From positions 34,750 to 98,749 of the forward strand of contig JBGGMV010000115.1 in NCBI GenBank assembly GCA_041287865.1: DNA of 64,000 nt, in the 5' to 3' direction. This stretch comes from JAPWJZ01 sp041287865 (lineage in GTDB: Bacteria; Pseudomonadota; Alphaproteobacteria; Micavibrionales; UBA2020). Of the stretch, positions 40,473 through 48,385 are shown in pieces; position 1 is the first letter of the stretch, and every line of letters starts with the position of its first letter. A program made the position numbers and the translations under genes. The notes beneath the pieces were generated by a model. That model was not told where the DNA came from. It saw only the letters and a list, made by a program, of their open reading frames with translations, and did no database searches.

Positions 40473-41395
40473 AAAAGAAACGCGCCCTGCTGACAGCCGC
40501 CTTTGCCCTTGCCGCAGCTTGCGCTGTCCCGCCTGCGATGGGACAAGCGACGGGTGCTGATGTTTCGCCACAACGCATGGAACGGTTATTGGATAAAGCC
40601 AAGAAGGCCGACAGCGCCTGCGAAGGCGGCTGCGGCATGATGCAGACACTGGACAAGCACGGCATCACGCCGCGCCTTGTTTCTTCCGCGCAACTGGACG
40701 TTCTGGCGCCCGGGCAAGGCGCCTATATCGTCGGGCGGCAGCAGGGCAACAAGATGTACCTGAACGGCAGCTATGGCGATGACAAGCTGCTGGAAACCTT
40801 CGCGCATGAAACCCGCCATGTCTGGCAGAAGCGCGATGCCGGCATGATGGTGGCCGGCATGTCGCCACGGCAGGCGATACTGCTGAACCGTTACCGCGAG
40901 GCCGATGCCTTTGCCTTCGGCATTTATTTCACCTACCAGTACGAAAAATCGACGGGGAAGACGCTGGTGAAGGTGCCGGACGATCCGCGTGACATCGGCA
41001 AAATGCATCCCTATCAGCAGATGTATGCGATGTTCAAATTCGACATGGAAATCGGCATGCCTCTGGATGCCGCCTATCGCTCGCTGCTCCGCCATACTTT
41101 CAAGCACGTGCAGAACGTCGATTACGACGGCGACCTGCTGGAGGCGCTTGAGAAAAACCCCATTCCGGGGCTTAAGATGGACGATGCCGCGTTTCTGGCC
41201 AAGCTGCGGCAGATGGGTTCGACCGATTTCGGCAAAAGCCCGAGCGTCCTTTCCGTCTGGACGGATGCCGATATGGTCAGCCTTGAAAAGACCGGCGGCA
41301 TTTCCCCCGAAAACCTCGCGCGACTGCAAAAGCTGGAAGTAATGGAACCCGCTGCAAAGCAGCCAAAAACCCCGCAATCGCCGCCACAACCATAA
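40469..41395 (+). CDS. exported HExxH metallopeptidase-like protein 2
   Basis: A 308-residue protein with a signal peptide (RALLTAAFALAAACAVPPAMG). The zinc motif is FAHETRH (H113, E114, H117). The candidate third ligand is in YREADAFAF (E144), at the same relative position and context as in its upstream neighbour (LxxRF/YRxEA). It is shorter and otherwise diverged. An ATGA overlap couples it to the first gene, suggesting both act together in the periplasm. The C-terminus is proline-rich (KTPQSPPQP). The function is inferred from motif only. Confidence 0.65.
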   Translation: MKKKRALLTAAFALAAACAVPPAMGQATGADVSPQRMERLLDKAKKADSACEGGCGMMQTLDKHGITPRLVSSAQLDVLAPGQGAYIVGRQQGNKMYLNGSYGDDKLLETFAHETRHVWQKRDAGMMVAGMSPRQAILLNRYREADAFAFGIYFTYQYEKSTGKTLVKVPDDPRDIGKMHPYQQMYAMFKFDMEIGMPLDAAYRSLLRHTFKHVQNVDYDGDLLEALEKNPIPGLKMDDAAFLAKLRQMGSTDFGKSPSVLSVWTDADMVSLEKTGGISPENLARLQKLEVMEPAAKQPKTPQSPPQP

Positions 41396-41449
41396 GCCCC
41401 TTGCGGCGGGCGCTTTCGTTTCATATGGTATGGGCAGAGGTGCCCAGCC

Positions 41450-42118
41450 ATGAAATTTATCCCCCTTGCTATCCTGCTTGCCCTGTTGTCATCGCCCGCA
41501 AATGCCGCCAGTTTCGACTGCGCCAAGGCCGCGACGGCAGTGGAAAAAATCGTCTGCGCCGACAAGGACATTTCCGCGCTTGATGACGAGCTGAACAAGC
41601 TTTACCAGCAGCGCCTTGCCGTCGCGCTCGACCAGCAGGGCATGAAATCGATGCAGCGCAACTGGCTGAAGGCGCTGGGTGACCGTTGCAAGGATGCAGC
41701 CTGCGTCAAGATGGATTACGAGATACAGGTCGAGACGCTGAAGGGCCCCGTGTCGGAAGAATTTTCGTTCAACTACAAAACACCCGTCGAAAAACGCATC
41801 AGCGTGACGGGGCAGAGCAAGGACGGGTTCAATTTCCGGCTGACACAAACCCATCTCGATGACGGCAGAGTTCTCTGCGCCTATCCGGCGTCGGATGACG
41901 CGCCGCCGCTGCCCGCGAAATTCGACGGCAACGGAAATAAAACCGATGGCGCAGCCATAGCCAAATGGCATTCCGCCGCCACCGGCTGCAGCATGGATTT
42001 CACCATCAAGCACGATAAAATCACGTCAATCGACCTGACCAGCAAGGGCTGCGACGATCTTTGCGACGGCGGCGAGGTATTTGACGATACTTACCCCAGC
42101 GACGCGACGCTGCAGTAA
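41450..42118 (+). CDS. exported LprI/DUF1311-like protein
   Basis: A 222-residue protein with a signal peptide (IPLAILLALLSSPANA). Residues about 21-90 match the lysozyme-inhibitor LprI-type domain: SFDCAKAATAVEKIVCADKD, ALDDELNKLYQQ and a final CKDAACVKMDYE cysteine pair. The C-terminal half is unrelated to anything I know. LprI-like domains can inhibit lysozyme, but many relatives are of unknown role. It lies about 55 bp after the HExxH pair on the same strand, and may be in the same operon. Confidence 0.7.
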   Translation: MKFIPLAILLALLSSPANAASFDCAKAATAVEKIVCADKDISALDDELNKLYQQRLAVALDQQGMKSMQRNWLKALGDRCKDAACVKMDYEIQVETLKGPVSEEFSFNYKTPVEKRISVTGQSKDGFNFRLTQTHLDDGRVLCAYPASDDAPPLPAKFDGNGNKTDGAAIAKWHSAATGCSMDFTIKHDKITSIDLTSKGCDDLCDGGEVFDDTYPSDATLQ

Positions 42119-42121
42119 TCC

Positions 42122-44227
42122 TTAAGCTGTAGGCATCGTTTTCGCGAGACGCTCGGCCTCGGTCGTGTCGATGTGCTTGGCTTTTTTCAGCTTTTCGATC
42201 AGGTCGGCCAGGCGGTCCTTGCGGTTGCCGATGCAATCGCCTTCAATCAGCCCCGCGATAGCGCTGGTGTCGTTCATGCCGATCAGGCCGGTGACGCTTT
42301 TCATGTCATGCGCGGCGGTGGCCATAGCCTCCAGATTACCCGCCGCATGTGCCTCCAGCAGCACTTCCAGCAGCCTTTGCCCCTCGATCAGGTTGTTCAT
42401 CACCATATTGCGCATGAACTCGGTGCCCATGCCGTCGCGCACGGCGGTCAGCGTTTCGCGCGTCGATTTGGGGCGCGGCTGCTCGACCCTTGTGGCTTTC
42501 CCCGCGACGGTGGCGGCAAGGGCCGCGAAAAGCGTCTGGGGCGTAAAGGGCTTGCCCACATGGCCCACCATGCCGCAGTCGTAGCAGCGGCGCACGTAGT
42601 CCTCCATGATGTTCGCCGTCAGCGCGACGATGGGCAGGCGGCGGTAGCGGCCGTCCTGCAGCGCGTGGATGGCGCGCGTGGCCTCGAACCCGTTCTTGCC
42701 GGGCATGTTGACGTCCATGAAGACCATGTCGAAGGGCTGTTCCTGCACCAGCTTGATCGCCTCGTCGCCGTTCGCGGCGCTCGCCACGGTGTGGCCGCGG
42801 TGGGCGAGCATGCGCGTAATAATCCGCATGTTCACCGGGTTGTCCTCGACCAGCAGGATGCGCTGCGGCGGGATATCCGCGCCGGCGTCTTCGGCGCTCT
42901 GCTCGTCAGCGCCCGCGCGGGGCAGCTGGAAGGGCAGCTCGACCCAGAAGGTGCTACCCTTGCCTTCCTCGCTCGTCACGCCGATTTTGCCGCCCATCAG
43001 CTCAGACAGCTTGCGGGCGATGGAAAGGCCAAGGCCCGTGCCGCCGTATTTGCGCGAGATGGAATTATCGGCCTGCGAAAAGGCGCTGAACAGTTTCTGC
43101 TGGTTTTCTTTCGATATACCGATACCGGTGTCGATGATTTCGAGCCGCAGCATGGGCACTTTCGTCTCGGCGAAGGTCGCGCGCACGGTGACGGACCCGG
43201 TTTCGGTGAACTTGATCGCGTTGTTGATAAGGTTCACCACCACCTGCTGGATGCGGTGCGGATCGCCAAAGACGCGCGCGGGCACGGCCGTTGCGATCTC
43301 GAGGTTCAGTTGCAGGCCTTTGTCGCCCGCGGTCTGCTGCATCAGTCGCTGCGCGTTTTTCAGCATGGCGTGATAATCAAAGTTTATCTCGGAAATCGTC
43401 AGCTTGCCCGATTCAACCTTGGAGAAATCGAGAATGTCGTTCAGCGTATTCAGCAGCGTTTTTGAACAGTCCTGAATGGTGGCGACGAAATCTTTCTGCT
43501 CGTCGTTCAGCGGGCTTTCCTTCAAAAAATCAAGCATGCCGAAAATGCCCGTCATGGGCGTGCGGATTTCGTGCGACATGAGCGCGAGGAAGCTTGATTT
43601 GGCGCGGTTGGCATCGTCGGCGCGCTTGGCGCTTTTGGCCATTTCGTTCTTGCTCTCGAACATCTGCAGCGTCGTCAGGCGGATCTTGTGGCCGATGCTG
43701 AAAACGTAAAGGCTGAACAGCAGCGAGGCCGTGCCGAAATAAATGGTTTCCTGCACCTTGAGGTTCGCCAGCGTCACCCCCGCCGCGAAGGCCGCCGGCA
43801 GGCCGATGTCGAAGATAAGCAGCAACATCAGCGGCGCGCTGGCCGAGGCATAGGTGGCCGTGGCCGCGAAGACGAAGATATAACCGAGCAAATGCTCGTA
43901 AACCGTGGCGCTAACCAGCGGCGCGAACATCAGGTACAGCCAGGGCAGCATGTAGAGAAGCTTGTTGAAAACAATGTCGAAAATATATCCGCCGCATTCG
44001 GCGTCGCGGAGCTTGCCGGTCGTGATGCGCTGGTAGATGCCGCGCTGGCGCATCAGCATCGCGGCGCTGAACACCAGCAACAGGCCGTCCAGCAGCAGCG
44101 CCTTGTCGTTTTGAGGGAAACCGTAGAGCTTGTATTTCAGCGCGAGGAAGGCACCCGCAACAATCACGTCGTTAATCACCGAACCGCGGTGATTTGTCGC
44201 ATACATGATCAGCTGGTCTTTTTTCAC
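42122..44227 (-). CDS. hybrid sensor histidine kinase with receiver and Hpt domains
   Basis: About 701 residues. The N-terminal 200 residues hold about five to six membrane helices with no periplasmic sensor domain. They are followed by the phospho-accepting SHEIRTPM box, then NLINNAIKF, DTGIGI and GTGLGLSIARKL for ATP binding. A receiver domain (ILLVEDNPVN, phospho-aspartate in MVFMDVNMPG) and a C-terminal Hpt domain (AAHDMKSVTGLIG) complete a phosphorelay. The GTG start at 44227 is chosen because upstream in-frame codons would overlap the terminator at 44289. Its output partner is not in the window. It lies just downstream of the LRR gene but is separated by that terminator. Confidence 0.9.
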   Translation of the reverse strand: MKKDQLIMYATNHRGSVINDVIVAGAFLALKYKLYGFPQNDKALLLDGLLLVFSAAMLMRQRGIYQRITTGKLRDAECGGYIFDIVFNKLLYMLPWLYLMFAPLVSATVYEHLLGYIFVFAATATYASASAPLMLLLIFDIGLPAAFAAGVTLANLKVQETIYFGTASLLFSLYVFSIGHKIRLTTLQMFESKNEMAKSAKRADDANRAKSSFLALMSHEIRTPMTGIFGMLDFLKESPLNDEQKDFVATIQDCSKTLLNTLNDILDFSKVESGKLTISEINFDYHAMLKNAQRLMQQTAGDKGLQLNLEIATAVPARVFGDPHRIQQVVVNLINNAIKFTETGSVTVRATFAETKVPMLRLEIIDTGIGISKENQQKLFSAFSQADNSISRKYGGTGLGLSIARKLSELMGGKIGVTSEEGKGSTFWVELPFQLPRAGADEQSAEDAGADIPPQRILLVEDNPVNMRIITRMLAHRGHTVASAANGDEAIKLVQEQPFDMVFMDVNMPGKNGFEATRAIHALQDGRYRRLPIVALTANIMEDYVRRCYDCGMVGHVGKPFTPQTLFAALAATVAGKATRVEQPRPKSTRETLTAVRDGMGTEFMRNMVMNNLIEGQRLLEVLLEAHAAGNLEAMATAAHDMKSVTGLIGMNDTSAIAGLIEGDCIGNRKDRLADLIEKLKKAKHIDTTEAERLAKTMPTA

Positions 44228-44288
44228 TGTAAAACCCCGACACCCAGCCGGTATGATCGCAAATACCCCTGTTATGGTCGAGATAAAA

Positions 44289-44333
44289 AGAAAAGCCCGC
44301 CATGGCGCGGGGCCGTGGCGGGCTTTTCTGTAA
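44289..44333 (-). terminator. terminator of the VWA/AAA+/LRR operon
   Basis: AGAAAAGCCCGCCATGGC (44289-44306) pairs with CCGTGGCGGGCTTTTCT (44313-44329), one mismatch, loop of about 6 bases. It can work both ways. It lies about 20 bases past the LRR stop. Confidence 0.88.
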
Positions 44334-44349
44334 AGTGTATGTTTACCGA

Positions 44350-45483
44350 TTAACGGCGCGGCTGCTTGAAGGTCGCGGCGTTGGCCTGGAAGATCAGCTG
44401 GTCGACGGGCTTGTCTTTCAGCTGGCGCTGCCATTCACGGGCAGGCACGGCGGCGGCGGCGGCTTTCAGGCCGCGCGGATCGCCAGTCCAGTTGAAGACA
44501 GTCATAACCGATTCAAGCTTGCTCTGGCGGGCGATCAGCTCGACCAGCGTTTCCTTCTTGCCTTCGGGTTTCAGCAGGCAGTCGGCGGCGGTCAGTTTGC
44601 GGCCATGCTTGTTCAGGCTTGCCATCATTTCGTCCACCTGCCCCGCTTCGGCGGCCGCATAGAGCTGGGTTTGGGTCAGGTCTTTCGTGCAGTCGACTTT
44701 CGTCGCGCTGGGGCGGAAGATTTTGGGCATGCCCGCGGTGATTTCCGTGTAGCGGCCCGGCATGGGGAAAGCGATACCGTTCTGGCCGGCGACGTCTTCG
44801 AGGTTGATGAGCAGGCGCGCGACTTGCTCCTTCGGCAGCTTCACGTCGTTTTCGGCGACATGCAGGAAGGAGGAAAGGCGTTTTTTCACTTCTTCAACTT
44901 CCGCAGCAGACAGCGCGTCGGGGTTGGCGGCGACCTTTTCAACCAGGTCTTTCGCGGTTTTCTGGTTGGCTTCGCAATGCTTTTGCAGCTCGGGCGTGCC
45001 GGGTTCGAAATGGAGGATGTTCGGGCTTTCCTTCACCGCGCGTTCCAGGGATTCCATGCGGGGCTTGCCGGTGCGGTCGTCAACGTTCACGCCGTTCATG
45101 TCGATGTGGGTGATGTCGGGGCGCGTTTTCACGAAGGCCGCGAGCTTCCACAGGCCGGACAGGCCGAAATAGCAGTTGTCGAGGTTCAGCTGCGTGATGC
45201 CCTGGTTTTCCTTCAGGATATCGATCAGCGTCGGCATGTTGTGATCCTGCACCGTTTGCGCAAGGCCCAGTTTCACGATCGAGCGGTTCTGCTTGATGCC
45301 GTCGGCCATCAGCTCGAACGCGCCGCCCGAATAGGACAGGTCGAGCTCGGCCAGCGTCTGCGACGTTTTCACGTAGCTGCTGAGCATCGCGTAATCGCGC
45401 TCGTCTAGGTGCTGGCGCTGCAGGCGCAGTGTCGTCAGCGAACCGTCTTTCATTTGCTTTATCAGCTGTGCGCTCAAGGGCAT
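44350..45483 (-). CDS. leucine-rich-repeat protein
   Basis: A 377-residue cytosolic protein. The first 150 residues are leucine-rich repeats of the longer, ribonuclease-inhibitor-like type: TLRLQRQHLDERD, TLAELDLSYSGGAFELMADGI, SIVKLGLAQTVQDHNMPTLI, GITQLNLDNCYFGLSGLWKL and DITHIDMNGVNVDD. Such arrays bind other proteins. The C-terminal part is helical (AAEVEEVKKRLSSFL, AAAEAGQVDEMMASLNKHG) and possibly has an ankyrin-like segment near residues 280-320. It is the last gene of the operon, starting 2 bases after the small gene. A role as the specificity or substrate-capture part of the neighbouring ATPase is inferred. Confidence 0.75.
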   Translation of the reverse strand: MPLSAQLIKQMKDGSLTTLRLQRQHLDERDYAMLSSYVKTSQTLAELDLSYSGGAFELMADGIKQNRSIVKLGLAQTVQDHNMPTLIDILKENQGITQLNLDNCYFGLSGLWKLAAFVKTRPDITHIDMNGVNVDDRTGKPRMESLERAVKESPNILHFEPGTPELQKHCEANQKTAKDLVEKVAANPDALSAAEVEEVKKRLSSFLHVAENDVKLPKEQVARLLINLEDVAGQNGIAFPMPGRYTEITAGMPKIFRPSATKVDCTKDLTQTQLYAAAEAGQVDEMMASLNKHGRKLTAADCLLKPEGKKETLVELIARQSKLESVMTVFNWTGDPRGLKAAAAAVPAREWQRQLKDKPVDQLIFQANAATFKQPRR

Positions 45484-45485
45484 TT

Positions 45486-45785
45486 TTATTCCTCCCAGAA
45501 TATCGTTTTAACAAGGCTGTTGCGGCGCAGGATTCTCTCCAGCATCGACCAGCCGAAAGTGTAGCGCGGCACGAACAGGGCGCTTGTGCCCTCGTCCTGC
45601 ATCGCTTCTTCAAGTTCAAGGGGCGTGCGGACGGTTTTCACCTCCGGCTCCCCCGCGACTGCGTCTGCCGCCCAGCCCGCGGGGACGCCGAAAATATCGG
45701 AGCCCTCGATGCGGACCAGCTTGCGCCCTTGCAAACGGGCGACAAGCGGCAGCAGCGTTGTCGCTGTGGCGGCTTCGGCCTGCAT
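45486..45785 (-). CDS. small hypothetical protein, 99 aa
   Basis: I do not recognise it. It is compact, with no signal peptide: an acidic and hydrophobic N-terminal part (IEGSDIFGVPAGWAADAV), a helical EELEEAM-like stretch near the middle and a basic hydrophobic tail (ILRRNSLVKTIFW). It starts 2 bases after the AAA+ gene and ends 2 bases before the LRR gene, so it is made from the same message. An adaptor between the two is one possibility. Confidence 0.6.
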   Translation of the reverse strand: MQAEAATATTLLPLVARLQGRKLVRIEGSDIFGVPAGWAADAVAGEPEVKTVRTPLELEEAMQDEGTSALFVPRYTFGWSMLERILRRNSLVKTIFWEE

Positions 45786-45787
45786 GG

Positions 45788-48385
45788 TTAGCCTGCCTGC
45801 CGTGCGGGTGCCGCGCGTTTCGTGGCGCGGGTGGGTGCCACGGGCGTAATCGTCGAGGAAGCCGTCATGACTTCACCCGGCGTTTTCGCCGCATGATCCA
45901 TCTCCTCGCCCGCCTTGCCGTTACGCAGCAGGAATGCTGCGGTGAGGCCCTGGCGCAGGCGATCTTTATCCGCCTTGCCGACCAGCGCGTCCTCGACAGC
46001 GTCATTCACGGTTGTAGCCGCCGTGATGTCGTTGCTGTCGACGTAGGTGACGCCGCTGCTCTTGAGCAATGCCTTCAAGCGCTTGTCGGCAGCGCCGCCG
46101 ACGACGACCACACGCTCCGGACGCTCGCCTTCGGCGGGCGCGTGGAAGACGTGGACGGCTTCGTCCTTGCCGTTGTGGCTGGTCAGCAGCGTGGTAACGC
46201 CAAGGCCCGAGGCCGAGGTTTTCGTCGCCAGCTTGACCGCTTCGTCATTCGCTTCAAGGCCGAGGCTGTCGATCACCGACTTGTCCCAGAGGCCTTTCAG
46301 CGTTTTTTCGCGCAGTTCGGGAACCGACAGCGCCTGCAGGAAACCATCGCGCGCCGCAAGCTTTTCAGCCGCGCCGCTTTCGGATGTCAGCACCGCCGCA
46401 AAGGGGTTTTGACCGAAGGTTTTGGCATTGTCGTTGGCGACGAAGATGGCGGGCGACGACGAGATGTCGATTGCCGCCAGCTGTTTCACCGCACGGGAAA
46501 CGTCGGCAGCAGGGATGACTTTTTCGTTGTCATCGGACAGGCCGGCGTTGGTCTTGCGCAGGTCTTCGACCATCAGATCGCGGAGCGCCTTGATGCGCTC
46601 TTCCGGCTGGTTCAGCTTGTTGTAGTCATAGAGGTCGCCAATGCGCTCGATGCCGCCACGGGCCGACTCTTTCAGCCTGATCTCGCCCACGCCGCTGTGT
46701 GCGGCGATGGTTTTGGCAAGGCGCAGCACTTTCTGGCACTCATCGGCCTTGATGCCGCGCGTTTGCGCGTCAGCGGGCACGATGACCTGATGCATCCACT
46801 GCAGCAGGTAGCTTTCCAGCCTGCGGCCGCGGTCTGCGAGACGTTCTTCGAGGTCGAGACCTTCGGTGGGCACAGCGGCTTTATTAAACGCCCCGCTGTA
46901 GTCAACCATTGCGGGCTGCAGCATGCGGGGCGGAACCACCGATGCTTTCTCGATGATCTTGGTCACGAGGCGCAGGTCGATCTCGACGCCCTGCAGGTAG
47001 CTTTCGTATTCCTGACCCAGAGACACCTTGCCGCCGCGATAGAGCTGCGATTCAGGGTTGAACACATGTTTGATGTTCGAGAAGTATTCGGCCAGCTGTT
47101 CCGACAGCTGGATGATGCGGGGAGCGATGGCGATGTTGAGCATCTCCTCCTCCGGCACGTTTTTCTTCTCTGCTTCGGTCAGGCCCGCAAGGCGGAAGTT
47201 GCGTGCGGTTTCGACCAGCTTTTCCGGATGCGCGTCAAAGAAGGGGCGCGCGGAATAGTAGATCTGCGTCAGCGGCACGCCGGTCAGCGTTTGCGACAGG
47301 CGGTCTGCGTAGTCGTGCAGCGCCGGGTCGGGCACGGTGCGGATGTCGAGTTCCACGCCAAAACGCGAGATCAAGGGGCGGTCCATGTCGGCGGAGCCCA
47401 TGGCGCGGCCGGCGGGGTTACCGGTGAAGTTCATGCGGTAGGAAACCGGCAGATCCTTGCGGTAGAAGGTGAAGGGACGGTTTTCGCCGCCAACCACCTG
47501 CAGCTTGTCGACTTTGGGGTCGGACAGCATGGCGAAGAATTCGTACAGTTTCTGCAGCGTGCCGGGTTTGGCGCGGTTCAGTTCGTCCAGCAGGATGGGA
47601 CGGCCATAGTCGGCGGAGTTCGGGTCAGCCGCGCGGATGGCGATACCGTCGCGCGTGGTGATGCCGATCTGGCCGGCGTCGGCGTTCATCACGATGCCTT
47701 CGTTCTGGCAGACCTGGCTGATGGCTTCGCGGATGACTTGTTTTTGATAGTTCTGTTCTTCCGGCGTCTTGCCTTTCACCTGGATGCCGTTCCAGTCGAT
47801 GGAGACGAGCGTCTTGCCATCGCGCTGTTCTTCGACATAAGCGTCGCCAAGGCTGTTGCGCAGCATTTGCAGCGAGCTTTCGGAGAGGCCCTGGCCGCCC
47901 TGGTTGCCCTGCAGCAGTTTCGCGTCGATGGCCGCTTTTTCGCGGTTCGCGCCGGAGGTGTCGAACACGGTCTCGCAGAAGATCGTGCCCATGTCGATGT
48001 CTTTGCAGTTCAGGTACAGGTTGCCGCGCGGATGCGTCAGGCGGCCCAGCGTCTTGATCATGTAGCTTTTGCCGATCGAGGGCGGGCCCATGTAGCCGCA
48101 GAGGAAGCTGTGCTTGTCCCAGTCCACGCGGTTGGGGTCGCGTTCCATCAGCTCGTGCATCAGGTGCGGCAGCATCGAGCGCGAGGGCAGGTTGCGCATC
48201 AGGTCGGCGTAGATGTGTTCCGCTACCGGAATACCGTTCTGGTCTTCGCGGGTGGTGTAAAGCGTGATGCCGCTGTCGGGCCCCGAAAGCGCGCCCGTTG
48301 CGCCCGTCTGGGGATCCCAGACCGGAAGGGGCGTGTTGCTTGCGCCCAGCACAATTTTCTTGTGGTCTTTCTCTTTCGGTTTCAT
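45788..48385 (-). CDS. CobS/MoxR-like AAA+ ATPase
   Basis: An 865-residue protein. Its N-terminal AAA+ domain has Walker A GPPSIGKS (100-107), Walker B ILLDEL (264-269), sensor 1 in NFTGNP (319-324) and a likely arginine finger in LISRF (341). A long insert between Walker A and B resembles the CobS/MoxR group. The remaining 450 residues, with no motif I know, form several helical and Rossmann-like stretches (VVVVGGAADKRLKALL) and a basic tail. The start overlaps the VWA gene's stop by four bases (ATGA), so the ATPase and VWA proteins are made together, as in CobS/CobT or MoxR/VWA pairs. There is no cobaltochelatase large subunit nearby. Confidence 0.8.
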   Translation of the reverse strand: MKPKEKDHKKIVLGASNTPLPVWDPQTGATGALSGPDSGITLYTTREDQNGIPVAEHIYADLMRNLPSRSMLPHLMHELMERDPNRVDWDKHSFLCGYMGPPSIGKSYMIKTLGRLTHPRGNLYLNCKDIDMGTIFCETVFDTSGANREKAAIDAKLLQGNQGGQGLSESSLQMLRNSLGDAYVEEQRDGKTLVSIDWNGIQVKGKTPEEQNYQKQVIREAISQVCQNEGIVMNADAGQIGITTRDGIAIRAADPNSADYGRPILLDELNRAKPGTLQKLYEFFAMLSDPKVDKLQVVGGENRPFTFYRKDLPVSYRMNFTGNPAGRAMGSADMDRPLISRFGVELDIRTVPDPALHDYADRLSQTLTGVPLTQIYYSARPFFDAHPEKLVETARNFRLAGLTEAEKKNVPEEEMLNIAIAPRIIQLSEQLAEYFSNIKHVFNPESQLYRGGKVSLGQEYESYLQGVEIDLRLVTKIIEKASVVPPRMLQPAMVDYSGAFNKAAVPTEGLDLEERLADRGRRLESYLLQWMHQVIVPADAQTRGIKADECQKVLRLAKTIAAHSGVGEIRLKESARGGIERIGDLYDYNKLNQPEERIKALRDLMVEDLRKTNAGLSDDNEKVIPAADVSRAVKQLAAIDISSSPAIFVANDNAKTFGQNPFAAVLTSESGAAEKLAARDGFLQALSVPELREKTLKGLWDKSVIDSLGLEANDEAVKLATKTSASGLGVTTLLTSHNGKDEAVHVFHAPAEGERPERVVVVGGAADKRLKALLKSSGVTYVDSNDITAATTVNDAVEDALVGKADKDRLRQGLTAAFLLRNGKAGEEMDHAAKTPGEVMTASSTITPVAPTRATKRAAPARQAG

